Of a DNA stretch of 64,000 nucleotides, positions 49,415-57,154 are shown one piece after another. The stretch is from Asticcacaulis solisilvae (GTDB taxonomy: Bacteria; Pseudomonadota; Alphaproteobacteria; Caulobacterales; Caulobacteraceae). Numbering within the stretch: the first letter of the stretch is position 1; every line of letters begins with the position of its first letter. The stretch is from contig NZ_JAGGMI010000013.1 of the NCBI RefSeq assembly GCF_017875235.1, forward strand, positions 1 through 64,000. The letters are read 5' to 3'. Both the position numbers and the translations under genes were made by a program. The notes beneath the pieces were generated by a model. It was not told the DNA's origin. It worked only from the letters and a program-made list of their open reading frames with translations, and did not search any database.

Positions 49415-49584
49415 GCATGAAATGTTCAGCTTTGTCTGTCAGGATGTTGCAAGCTTGCATCACATGGGGTTGCGTCTATAAAATGCACGTTATGGTGGTC
49501 GACCAAAGGGGCCATTGGCATGTTAGCGCAACCACGTTATGAATTGGTCGGCCGTTCCGGCACCGGGAGTTATAAAGCTAAATT

Positions 49585-50607
49585 ATGTCGACCATCTATG
49601 ATGTGGCCGAACTGGCCGGGGTTTCGGCAAAGACGGTGTCGCGTGTCCTGAATGAGGACCGGGCCGTCAAGGACAATACGCGCGAACGCGTCCTCGAGGC
49701 CATGAGCAAGCTCGACTACCGGCCCAACACTCAGGCCCGGTCGTTGCGCCTGGGCAAGACCAAGACGTCCGTCGGCATGCTGCTCGAAGATCCGGCCAGC
49801 GGTTATCAGGGCCGTTTCCACCACGCCATGCTGATGGCCTCCATGGAAACCGGCAACTACGTCGCCATGGAACTGTTCGAACACGGCCAGCCGGACTATC
49901 TCGCCGATGTTGACCGCTTCATCACCGACGCCCAGATTCGCTCGATGGTTCTCTTGCCACCGCTGTGCGACTTCGGACCGCTGAAGGCGCTCCTGAAGAC
50001 GCGCAACATTCACTGTGTGCTGATCTCACCGACGACGCCCGACAGCCACTATCCTTCTGTCGCCATGGACGACCGCGTGGCTGCGCGCGATATCACGGAC
50101 TACCTGCTGTCGCTGGGGCACACGAAAATCGCTCATATCGCGGGGCATCCCGACCACGCCGCGGCCTTGTTGCGCCGGCAGGGATTCCACGAGGCTTTCG
50201 ACGCGTCGGGCCGCCCGCGGCCGCCAAAGGACTATTTCGCCGAAGGCCTGTTCACCTTCAAGACCGGCATTGCCGCGGCCGAAAAGCTGCTGAGCCTGCC
50301 GGAGCGCCCGACCGCCATCTTTGTCTCCAACGACGAGATGGCGGCGGCGGCCTGTTCGGTGGCGCACAGGATGGGGTTGCGTATTCCCGAAGACCTGTCC
50401 GTCGTCGGCTTCGACGACGCGCCGATTGCGTCGGCCATCTGGCCGGCCCTGACCACGGTTCGCCAGCCCTATCTCGACATGGCGCGTCGCACGTTGCAGA
50501 TCCTCAATGCGGCCGGCGACACGGTGCGGGCCTCCGATATCCAGCCGCGCCACATTATACCGCACGAACTGATCGCGCGGGAATCGACCGCGCCCCTCAA
50601 GGGCTGA
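49585..50607 (+). CDS. LacI-family transcriptional regulator
   Basis: The 340-residue repressor has the standard helix-turn-helix (I-Y-D-V-A-E-L-A-G-V-S-A-K-T-V-S-R-V-L-N) and hinge helix region (Y-R-P-N-T-Q-A-R-S-L-R). A periplasmic-binding-protein-like sensor follows (I-F-V-S-N-D-E-M-A-A-A and V-V-G-F-D-D-A-P-I-A). It is divergent from the TonB receptor gene and is the likely controller of the beta-glucan locus through the TGTCATCGATGTCATT motif; the effector would be a glucose or glucan-derived sugar. This assignment rests on gene position and motif sharing. Confidence 0.93.
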   Translation: MSTIYDVAELAGVSAKTVSRVLNEDRAVKDNTRERVLEAMSKLDYRPNTQARSLRLGKTKTSVGMLLEDPASGYQGRFHHAMLMASMETGNYVAMELFEHGQPDYLADVDRFITDAQIRSMVLLPPLCDFGPLKALLKTRNIHCVLISPTTPDSHYPSVAMDDRVAARDITDYLLSLGHTKIAHIAGHPDHAAALLRRQGFHEAFDASGRPRPPKDYFAEGLFTFKTGIAAAEKLLSLPERPTAIFVSNDEMAAAACSVAHRMGLRIPEDLSVVGFDDAPIASAIWPALTTVRQPYLDMARRTLQILNAAGDTVRASDIQPRHIIPHELIARESTAPLKG

Positions 50608-50613
50608 AAAACC

Positions 50614-50641
50614 AAAGGCGGCCTCCCGGGAGGCCGCCTTT
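50614..50641. terminator. Bidirectional terminator between LacI and BlaR1-like genes
   Basis: AAAGGCGGCCTCCC pairs perfectly with GGGAGGCCGCCTTT. The A and T ends give a U-tail in both directions, serving the convergent LacI and BlaR1-like genes. Confidence 0.9.
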
Positions 50642-50665
50642 ATTATTTCCGGTATTTCGCCAGTA

Positions 50666-52594
50666 TCAGCCGATCGTGACCTTACGCTCGACGCTGACGA
50701 CACTGGGCCTGGGCATGGGATTTGGCGTTGCGCCAATATTTTGCACCTGCACGACGACCTTTCCATTCGGCAGAGCAACGACCTGCGTCTTGACCGAGAT
50801 CATCGCCATAGGCTTGGCCGGTGGAGCAGGTGGCGCCGGAGGGGCTGGGAACGCGGCTGGCGCAGGCGGTGCCGCAGGTGCGGGCGGGGCGGGCGGTGCA
50901 GGGGGGGCAGCCAATGCCGGTTCGGCCGGAAGGGCGGGGACGGCAGGCGGTGCGGGCGGCTCAGGGACGTTCCACGTCTGACTGAACTCGCCTTTGCGGA
51001 ACTTGGCCTCGATCTTACGGGCGATCTTTTCCGCCTTGCGGGCTTCGCGCTCCGCGTGCTTCTGGATCGCTTCCGCGTCAATGGCTCGCGCCGCGGCGGC
51101 ACGTCCCATGATCTCCGCGTGACGGGCCATGGCTTCGGCGTGCTGCGCGTGCGCGGCGGCGTTGTCCTGGGCGATGCGGGACTGGGCGTCCAAACGGTCG
51201 GCGGCTTTGCGCATCTGCTGGGCCCGGACGGGGTCGGAACCCTTCAGCTGCTCGGCCTCGCGGCGCACATCTTCGGCAGCCTCGGCCAGACCTTCAATTT
51301 GCGCGCGGGCGATTTCTTCGTGATCGATGTGGGGCTCGAGGTCGGCGACCCACGTCCAGGTCGAGTCGCGATCGCCTTCGTCCTCTTCTTTTTGCGGGCT
51401 GGCCATGATCAGGCCCGACCAGAAATCCTGGGGCTCGACATCGCCGGCGGTTGCCTCGGCAGCGGGGGTTTCGGGGCCCGCGACTTCGGACGTGTCGCCC
51501 AGGGCGAGGCTCGACGCCAGGCCGGACGAACCTGTGACCGATTCACGCGACTTGATATTGCAGATCTTGGCCAGGGCGCCGTCCGTGCCGGCCACGACCT
51601 GGGCGGCGGGGATGGCCAGGGCGGCGAGGGTGATCAGGACGACCGGGGCGGCCAGCAGGGCCGGGCGCGATGCATTGCGCGGTGACATGGGTTGAGCTCC
51701 TTTCGGCGTATCGCCCAGGATCCGGCGGACGCGGGACAGAAGGGTCGGGCCGGAACCATCGCCATTGAGGGCGACGGCGAGATGGGGCGTCGTGCGGCGT
51801 TGTTCTTCCAGGCGTAGCAGGGCGGTGGCGTAGGTCAGCGGGTCGCTGCATGAGCGCACGGCCGCATCGTCACAGGCCAGCTCGCGCTGCTCACGCAAGG
51901 TCCGGCCCAGCCACCAGACGGCGGGATGGTAAAAGAAGAGTGTCTCAAGCACGGTCTGCAGCAGGTTCCAGGCGAAGTCGGCGCGGCGGATATGCTCCAG
52001 TTCATGGGCCAGGACGGCGTCGATCTGATCGGGTGACAGCGTCATGACGGCGGACACCGGCAGGTAGACGATCGAGCGGAAGATGCCGACGACGAACGGG
52101 CTGTCGATGCCGGGATGCATGCGGATATGGACGTTGCTGAGCCCGAGGATGCGGGCGGCGCGGGCAAAGCGGGCGGCCAGAGCCTCGGGCACGGCTTGCG
52201 CCTTGGCTTTGAGACGATGGATGGCCCACAGTCCGCTGAGTGTACGTGAAGCAAGGAACAGAACGCCCAGGGCCCAGGCGGCATCGATCCACGGCAGCAG
52301 GCTCATCGGGTCCAGGCTTTGCGGCATGATGGCGGCGCCGGCGGCGACAGCCTCCTGGCTGAGAGCCGTTTCGCCTCGGCTGAGCCGTACCTGCTCCCAG
52401 GCGAAGGTTGCTGTCGCTACGGCCGCCATGGCCAGCATGGCGGCGAGGCTGACCGCATATTGTACGCGGGGGCGGAGGCCGGGAAGGGCGGCGGACACCA
52501 GTTTCGCGGCCAGGGCGATAATGGCGCCCTGCCAGCAGAAGTGCAGCAGGGTCAGGCCCAGCGCCTGGAATAGAATTTGAACCTGTTCAACCAT
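50666..52594 (-). CDS. BlaR1/M56-type membrane metallopeptidase
   Basis: The 642-residue protein has about four membrane helices in the first 320 residues and the gluzincin motif H-E-L-E-H at 197-201, as in BlaR1/MecR1 sensors that cleave their BlaI-type repressor. The C-terminal 300 residues hold a charged, Ala/Glu/Arg-rich helical part (about 425-550) and a run of Pro-Ala repeats (about 560-610). No penicillin-binding sensor domain (S-x-x-K) is visible, so the stimulus is probably not a beta-lactam captured the classical way. It follows the BlaI-like gene by 39 bases. Confidence 0.88.
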   Translation of the reverse strand: MVEQVQILFQALGLTLLHFCWQGAIIALAAKLVSAALPGLRPRVQYAVSLAAMLAMAAVATATFAWEQVRLSRGETALSQEAVAAGAAIMPQSLDPMSLLPWIDAAWALGVLFLASRTLSGLWAIHRLKAKAQAVPEALAARFARAARILGLSNVHIRMHPGIDSPFVVGIFRSIVYLPVSAVMTLSPDQIDAVLAHELEHIRRADFAWNLLQTVLETLFFYHPAVWWLGRTLREQRELACDDAAVRSCSDPLTYATALLRLEEQRRTTPHLAVALNGDGSGPTLLSRVRRILGDTPKGAQPMSPRNASRPALLAAPVVLITLAALAIPAAQVVAGTDGALAKICNIKSRESVTGSSGLASSLALGDTSEVAGPETPAAEATAGDVEPQDFWSGLIMASPQKEEDEGDRDSTWTWVADLEPHIDHEEIARAQIEGLAEAAEDVRREAEQLKGSDPVRAQQMRKAADRLDAQSRIAQDNAAAHAQHAEAMARHAEIMGRAAAARAIDAEAIQKHAEREARKAEKIARKIEAKFRKGEFSQTWNVPEPPAPPAVPALPAEPALAAPPAPPAPPAPAAPPAPAAFPAPPAPPAPPAKPMAMISVKTQVVALPNGKVVVQVQNIGATPNPMPRPSVVSVERKVTIG

Positions 52595-52633
52595 GGTCAG
52601 CCTCTCTTGACCGTATTGATCTTGGTACTGATC

Positions 52634-53029
52634 TTACTTGGACTTCGCAGCGATCAACGCGCGTATCTGCTCCAGTTCGTCCTCGCTGGCTGGCTGCAGC
52701 GACAAGGCGTGCATGGCCAGGAGTGCTGGCGAACCGGAAAACAGCTTTTCGCTCAGGTCCTTCAGCAGTTGCGTCTGCATGTCGGCTTCGCGCATGGCCG
52801 GCGAATAGATATGCGCCTTGCCGGCCTCCTCACGCTCGACCAGGCCTTTTTCGGTCATGATCTGCAGCGTCTTGAGCACGGTCGTATAGCCCGTGGCGCG
52901 GGTGTCGCTGAGGACGTCGTGGATGTCGCGCACGGTCGCGGGGCCCTTGGCCCACAGGACGCGCAGAATTTCCAGCTCGGCCTCGGTCGGCTTTTTCAGC
53001 GGTGCATGAGTAGCAGAAGATAGTGTCAT
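52634..53029 (-). CDS. BlaI/MecI/CopY-family repressor
   Basis: The 131-residue winged-helix repressor has the characteristic start P-T-E-A-E-L-E-I-L-R-V-L-W-A-K-G-P-A-T-V and recognition region R-A-T-G-Y-T-T-V-L-K-T-L-Q-I-M. The wing is G-L-V-E-R-E-E-A-G-K-A-H-I-Y. In the C-terminal half the usual BlaR1 cleavage region is replaced by L-L-K-D-L-S-E-K-L-F. Its own promoter carries two TACGAAG/CTTCGTA-type palindromes, so it should repress itself and the peptidase gene. Confidence 0.9.
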   Translation of the reverse strand: MTLSSATHAPLKKPTEAELEILRVLWAKGPATVRDIHDVLSDTRATGYTTVLKTLQIMTEKGLVEREEAGKAHIYSPAMREADMQTQLLKDLSEKLFSGSPALLAMHALSLQPASEDELEQIRALIAAKSK

Positions 53030-53039
53030 GGGATACTTA

Positions 53040-53077
53040 TACGAAGGACTTCGTAACGAGTCAACGAAGAACTTCGT
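53040..53077. promoter_or_regulatory. Two BlaI-type operator palindromes
   Basis: First: TACGAAG-GA-CTTCGTA (53040-53055), perfect arms. Second: ACGAAG-AA-CTTCGT (53064-53077). The centres are 23 bases apart, about two helical turns, so two dimers could bind side by side. The first starts 11 bases before the BlaI-like start codon. The second reaches toward the topoisomerase gene. Confidence 0.85.
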
Positions 53078-53175
53078 AGATCGTCAGAATGGCAATAATG
53101 TGTCACGGATTTTTTACGCCCTCTTGTGGCCTTCCTCATCGCCTTGCGATGGGGTTGCGTCTTAGCCTCAAGGCC

Positions 53176-54252
53176 ATGAACGTCATCCGTTTCGACAGCC
53201 ACGATTACCGTCAGCAGGCCCGCGAGCAGGGGCTGCGCTATGTCACCGATACGCGGCCGGGCTATACCCGCCGGCGCTTCGGCAAGCATTTCGCCTATTT
53301 CGATTCAACGGGCGAACGCATCCGCGACGATGACGAGATCATCCGCATCCGCAAGCTGGCCATCCCGCCAGCCTACCGCAATGTCTGGATCTGTCCGTTG
53401 AAGAACGGCCATATCCAGGCGACGGCGCTCGATGCCAAGGGGCGCAAGCAGTACCGCTACCACCCCGACTGGCGTGCCGCCCGCGACGCCACCAAGTTCA
53501 ACCATATCCTGGCCTTCGGTGAGGCGTTGCCGCGCATCCGCGCTATGGTGAAACAGCATATGGCGCAGCGGGGCCTGAGCCGCGACAAGGTTCTGGCGAC
53601 CGTCGTCGCCCTGCTGGAAAAGACCCTGATCCGCGTCGGCAATGACGAATATGCCCGCAAGAACCAGTCCTATGGTCTGACGACTTTGAAGGACGAGCAC
53701 GTCGAGGTCACCGGCTCGACCTTGCGCTTCCGCTTCAAGGGCAAGTCCGGGAAGGAGTGGAACCTCAAGCTCAGCGACCGGCGCATTGCCCGCGTCGTGG
53801 CGGCCTGCGCCGATATCGAAGGGCAGGAGCTGTTCAAATATGTTGATGAAGAGGGACGGGTGCGCGATGTCTCTTCGGGTGACGTCAACGCCTACCTGCG
53901 CGAAATCAGCGGCCAGCCATTCACCGCCAAGGACTTTCGCACCTGGACGGGGACGGTCCTGGCGGCGATGGCGCTGAAAGGGTTGGAAGCCTTCGACACG
54001 CAGACGCGGGCAAAGAAAAACATCGTTGAGGCCATCGAGGCCGTCGCCAAACGTCTGGGCAACACGCCAAGTGTTTGCCGCAAATGCTATGTCCACCCGG
54101 AAATCCTGAATGCCTATCTTGATGGCGATCTGGTCTCGCAACTCGGGACCGCCATCGACGAAAGGATGGACGATGAAGGCCTGAGCGGTGACGAGCTGTG
54201 TGTCCTCAGCTTCCTTAAAAGCCGTCTGGAACCGCGTGCCGCCGCGGAATAG
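53176..54252 (+). CDS. DNA topoisomerase IB (poxvirus-like)
   Basis: The 358-residue enzyme relaxes supercoils through a 3'-phosphotyrosyl bond. I start it at M-N-V-I-R-F-D-S. Residues P-P-A-Y-R-N-V-W-I-C and K-G-R-K-Q-Y-R-Y-H-P-D-W-R are typical of the family's N-terminal part. The catalytic Arg/Lys residues lie in F-R-F-K-G-K-S-G-K-E and A-K-D-F-R-T-W-T-G-T. The active Tyr is in V-C-R-K-C-Y-V-H-P near the end. It is divergent from the BlaI-like gene. Confidence 0.94.
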   Translation: MNVIRFDSHDYRQQAREQGLRYVTDTRPGYTRRRFGKHFAYFDSTGERIRDDDEIIRIRKLAIPPAYRNVWICPLKNGHIQATALDAKGRKQYRYHPDWRAARDATKFNHILAFGEALPRIRAMVKQHMAQRGLSRDKVLATVVALLEKTLIRVGNDEYARKNQSYGLTTLKDEHVEVTGSTLRFRFKGKSGKEWNLKLSDRRIARVVAACADIEGQELFKYVDEEGRVRDVSSGDVNAYLREISGQPFTAKDFRTWTGTVLAAMALKGLEAFDTQTRAKKNIVEAIEAVAKRLGNTPSVCRKCYVHPEILNAYLDGDLVSQLGTAIDERMDDEGLSGDELCVLSFLKSRLEPRAAAE

Positions 54253-54310
54253 GCTGAAATTTTATCAAAAACTTATTTTGCATGCGGCCTAAGTCGCGCT
54301 ACGTCGGGAT

Positions 54311-54688
54311 ATGACCGACGGCGTCATTCCAGGCGACGCAAGGCAGTTTCTTTTGCGCAATATCGATTCGGTGGCGCAGTGGGAGGGGCTATTGTGGCTG
54401 CGCGGCCATCCCGATAGATCTTGGGATGCGGCGGATGTCGCACGCCATCTCTATATCTCCGAAGGTGAAACGGCGGTGCTGCTCAACGGCCTGGCCGAGC
54501 GGCACATCCTGGCCGTCGAGGACGGCAAGCTTTATCGTTACGCGCCGGAAAAGCCCGAGACGGACGCACTCATCGGCGTGTGCGCCGACCTTTACCGGCA
54601 ATATCTCATTCCGGTGACGAAGATCATCCATTCGAAACCCAAACGCGTCCAGGCCTTTGCCGACGCCTTCCGGATCAGAAAGGACTAG
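54311..54688 (+). CDS. Small soluble protein with winged-helix-like part, unknown
   Basis: The 125-residue product contains a segment resembling a winged helix: W-D-A-A-D-V-A-R-H-L-Y-I-S-E-G-E-T-A then L-N-G-L-A-E-R-H-I and a short wing. The C-terminal K-I-I-H-S-K-P-K-R-V-Q-A-F-A resembles membrane-close amphipathic helices. It is one base in front of a pair of membrane-protein genes and probably forms one operon with them. It may regulate or accompany them; the function is unknown. Confidence 0.7.
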   Translation: MTDGVIPGDARQFLLRNIDSVAQWEGLLWLRGHPDRSWDAADVARHLYISEGETAVLLNGLAERHILAVEDGKLYRYAPEKPETDALIGVCADLYRQYLIPVTKIIHSKPKRVQAFADAFRIRKD

Positions 54689-54689
54689 G

Positions 54690-54950
54690 ATGGCCGCCAT
54701 TATCTATGCCCTGTGCGCGTTGATGGCCTTTGTCTGCGCCTGGCTCCTGCTGGCGGCCTATTTCCGCAGTCGCTATCGCCTGCTGTTGTGGGGCGGCCTG
54801 TGCTTCTGCGGCATGACGGTGTCGAACGCGCTTCTGATGGTCGACAAGGTGATGCTGGGGCCGGAAACCGACCTGTCGATGGTCCGGCACGTCATCACCG
54901 GCATATCGCTTCTCATCTTTCTTTATGGCCTTATATGGGACACGGAATAG
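54690..54950 (+). CDS. DUF5985-like small membrane protein 1
   Basis: 86 residues with three membrane helices: A-L-C-A-L-M-A-F-V-C-A-W-L-L-L-A-A-Y, L-L-W-G-G-L-C-F-C-G-M-T and I-T-G-I-S-L-L-I-F-L-Y-G-L. The R-S-R-Y-R-L-L-L-W loop after TM1 fits the DUF5985 family. It follows the winged-helix gene by one base and precedes a second protein of identical length by one base. The function is unknown. Confidence 0.78.
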   Translation: MAAIIYALCALMAFVCAWLLLAAYFRSRYRLLLWGGLCFCGMTVSNALLMVDKVMLGPETDLSMVRHVITGISLLIFLYGLIWDTE

Positions 54951-54951
54951 C

Positions 54952-55212
54952 ATGAAACTTATGCTTCTCGGCGCCACCGCCATGGCGTGTTTCACCATAG
55001 CGCTCCTGCTCGCCCGGTCGTGGACGACGACGCGCGACCGCTTTTTCCTGTTTTTCGCGGCCGCCTTTGTGGTCGAAGGCATAGACAGGGTTGTGCTGGG
55101 GCTGACGCAGACAAGCGACCAGAGCCCGCTGATCTACCTGATCCGGCTGTTCTCGTTCCTGCTGATCGTCATTGCCATCATCGACAAGAACCGGTCGATG
55201 AAAGGAAGTTAG
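54952..55212 (+). CDS. DUF5985-like small membrane protein 2
   Basis: Also 86 residues, with the same three-helix plan: A-M-A-C-F-T-I-A-L-L-L-A-R-S-W, then R-F-F-L-F-F-A-A-A-F-V-V-E-G, and I-R-L-F-S-F-L-L-I-V-I-A-I-I-D-K. It looks like a diverged duplicate of the preceding protein and may form a hetero-complex with it. The gene is convergent with the next one (8 bases apart). Confidence 0.78.
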   Translation: MKLMLLGATAMACFTIALLLARSWTTTRDRFFLFFAAAFVVEGIDRVVLGLTQTSDQSPLIYLIRLFSFLLIVIAIIDKNRSMKGS

Positions 55213-55219
55213 GCGCCGC

Positions 55220-55549
55220 TTACGCGTCCATATGGATGTAGTTGAGCACATCCGGGTTGTTGGCCACGGCCGCCATCAGCACCTTGTTCAGGTCGATCTG
55301 GGCATTGCGCTGGTCCATCTCGCCGCTGCGGTATTGCGAGGTGACGCGGCGCAGGTAGGCCCTGAGCGCCACCCGGTCCTCATCGCCAAGGCGCAATGAT
55401 GTCTGCGATTCGATCTGGTCCTGAAGGCCGGACACCACCCGATCTTCGGATTCGCTGCTGTCGAGCATCTGCATTTGCTCGGCCAGATAATCACGGCGGG
55501 ATTGCTGATTCATGCCATTGATCGGCGCGGGAATCGTGTCGGTCGTCAT
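55220..55549 (-). CDS. Conserved hypothetical soluble protein
   Basis: About 109 residues starting at M-T-T-D-T-I-P, with GGAGG not far upstream. Mostly charged helices (R-R-D-Y-L-A-E-Q-M-Q-M-L-D-S and R-V-A-L-R-A-Y-L-R-R-V-T-S-Q-Y) and an ending N-N-P-D-V-L-N-Y-I-H-M-D-A. I do not recognise a family. No signal or membrane segment is present. Confidence 0.6.
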   Translation of the reverse strand: MTTDTIPAPINGMNQQSRRDYLAEQMQMLDSSESEDRVVSGLQDQIESQTSLRLGDEDRVALRAYLRRVTSQYRSGEMDQRNAQIDLNKVLMAAVANNPDVLNYIHMDA

Positions 55550-55762
55550 GGGAGCCTCCGTCCTGAAAACTGCATTAAGCGTCTCATCAATGCCGTGGCG
55601 CCGCAACAAAACTCGTTTCACATGCGCGGCATCTCAATTCGCCTGAAAAGTGAATTCACAATGGCTTGATCCGATGCTTATTCATCGGCGTCAAGGCCCG
55701 CACCGTCATTTTGCAACGGGGCTGTTACGGTTGCACCAAATGTTTGTGTGGCGCGATACTAT

Positions 55763-55787
55763 CCAAAAACCGCTGCACACTTTTTGG
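55763..55787 (+). repeat. Interspersed intergenic repeat, copy C
   Basis: CCAAAAA and TTTTTGG arms around CCGCTGCACAC, then ATATCGCTT as in copy A. It lies 26 bases before the start of a small membrane-anchored protein gene. Confidence 0.75.
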
Positions 55788-55812
55788 ATATCGCTTGAGA
55801 GGAGCAATCGCC

Positions 55813-56061
55813 ATGGCCACTGCCACACAATCTTCCGGTAACAACACCGCCATCATCATTCTTGCTGTCCTGATCATCGCTGCCCTGGCTGTCGGCGCCG
55901 TATTCATGATGCAGGATAACCGTTCCGGCAGCGAACGCCTGGGCGATGCCGTCGAGGCCCTTCCGAACGGCGTCGACAATGCCGCCGATAAGCTGGGCGA
56001 TCAGTCGCCGGCCGAAAATGTTCAGCGTAACGCCGAAAAGGCCGTTGACCGGGTAAACTAA
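55813..56061 (+). CDS. Small membrane-anchored protein, unknown
   Basis: 82 residues with one helix (A-I-I-I-L-A-V-L-I-I-A-A-L-A-V-G-A-V-F-M-M) near residues 13-33, and a hydrophilic acidic tail containing R-L-G-D-A-V-E-A-L-P-N-G-V-D-N-A-A-D. The start ATG has GAGAGGAG upstream. Small one-helix proteins with similar tails occur in Caulobacterales; the function is unknown. A terminator follows its stop. Confidence 0.72.
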   Translation: MATATQSSGNNTAIIILAVLIIAALAVGAVFMMQDNRSGSERLGDAVEALPNGVDNAADKLGDQSPAENVQRNAEKAVDRVN

Positions 56062-56086
56062 AATCCCGCTACACATTCTCGTGACG

Positions 56087-56118
56087 ACGCCGGAGACATC
56101 CTTTGTCTCCGGCGTTTT
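56087..56118 (+). terminator. Rho-independent terminator after the small membrane protein gene
   Basis: ACGCCGGAGACA pairs with TGTCTCCGGCGT around TCCTT, followed by TTT. It separates this gene from the prp operon. Confidence 0.88.
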
Positions 56119-56242
56119 GATTTGCCAGCCTTTTGATTTGACCTCGATGTTGACGCATGCGTAAATTTCATCACTTGACTTGATTTGTTGCAAAAGATAC
56201 GACTTCTGAAAAAATATACAGGTCAGAAACACAGGGATGCCA

Positions 56243-57127
56243 ATGCCGACCACTTCCGCCGGCCGTAACTTCCGTGACGCCCTGGCGGCCGAAAAGCCGT
56301 TGCAGGTCATCGGCGCCATCAATGCCAATCATGCCTTGCTGGCCAAACGCGCCGGCTATCGCGCCATCTATTTGTCAGGTGGCGGCGTGGCGGCCGGATC
56401 GCTCGGCATGCCGGACCTGGGCCTCAATACGCTCGACGACGTGCTGATCGATGTCCGACGCATCACCGATGTCTGCGACTTGCCGCTCATGGTCGATATC
56501 GACACCGGTTTTGGGCCGTCAGCCTTTAATATCGAACGCACGGTCAAGGCGTTGATAAAGGCGGGCGCCGCCGCTTGTCATATCGAGGACCAGGTCGGCG
56601 CCAAGCGTTGTGGTCACCGTCCCGGTAAGGAGATCGTACCTGCGTCCGAGATGGTCGATCGTGTCAAGGCCGCGGCCGACGCCAAGATCGATCCCGACTT
56701 CTTCCTGATAGCCCGCACCGACGCGATCGCGGTCGAAGGCATCGATGCCGCCATTGAGCGCGCCATAGCCTGTGTCGAAGCCGGGGCCGACGGCATCTTC
56801 GCCGAGGCCGCCCACGACCTCGATACCTACCGCAAATTCGTCGATGCCGTGAAGGTGCCGGTCCTGGCCAATATCACCGAATTCGGCAAGACGCCCCTGT
56901 TCACGCGCGATGAACTGGCCTCCGCCGGCGTCGCCATCCAGCTCTATCCGCTGTCGGCCTTCCGCGCCATGAACAAGGCCGCCGAAGCCGTCTACGAAGC
57001 TATCCGCCGCGACGGCCACCAGAAGGCGGTGCTCGACACCATGCAGACGCGCGAAGAGCTCTACGACCGCATCGGTTACTGGGATTTCGAACACCGGCTC
57101 GACACCTTGTTCAGCGGCCAAAAATAA
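56243..57127 (+). CDS. prpB: 2-methylisocitrate lyase
   Basis: PrpB splits 2-methylisocitrate to pyruvate and succinate, the last step of the 2-methylcitrate cycle for propionyl-CoA. The 294-residue TIM barrel carries the catalytic [18 protein letters not shown] and D-I-D-T-G-F-G with the metal-binding residues, and I-E-D-Q-V. Two ATGs occur: 56237 and 56243; AGGG fits the second better. It leads the operon prpB-prpC-prpD-UTRA. Confidence 0.94.
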   Translation: MPTTSAGRNFRDALAAEKPLQVIGAINANHALLAKRAGYRAIYLSGGGVAAGSLGMPDLGLNTLDDVLIDVRRITDVCDLPLMVDIDTGFGPSAFNIERTVKALIKAGAAACHIEDQVGAKRCGHRPGKEIVPASEMVDRVKAAADAKIDPDFFLIARTDAIAVEGIDAAIERAIACVEAGADGIFAEAAHDLDTYRKFVDAVKVPVLANITEFGKTPLFTRDELASAGVAIQLYPLSAFRAMNKAAEAVYEAIRRDGHQKAVLDTMQTREELYDRIGYWDFEHRLDTLFSGQK

Positions 57128-57154
57128 CAAACAAGATGACCAGAGGAAATGAAC

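Larger units (their letters stand above)
49131..49584. promoter_or_regulatory. Divergent regulatory region between TonB receptor and LacI genes
   Basis: About 450 bases, AT-rich near 49240-49320. It holds two copies of a shared operator-like motif (49250-49266 and 49395-49414) and a separate inverted repeat, ATGTCAT and ATGACAT around TTATA (49259-49277). No gene is supported inside; the 72-codon plus-strand frame at 49324 lacks a ribosome site. Confidence 0.65.

Noticed and set aside
49324-49542. 72-codon plus-strand frame upstream of the LacI gene
   Set aside because: No ribosome-binding site, runs through an operator-like motif, and no recognisable feature in the product.
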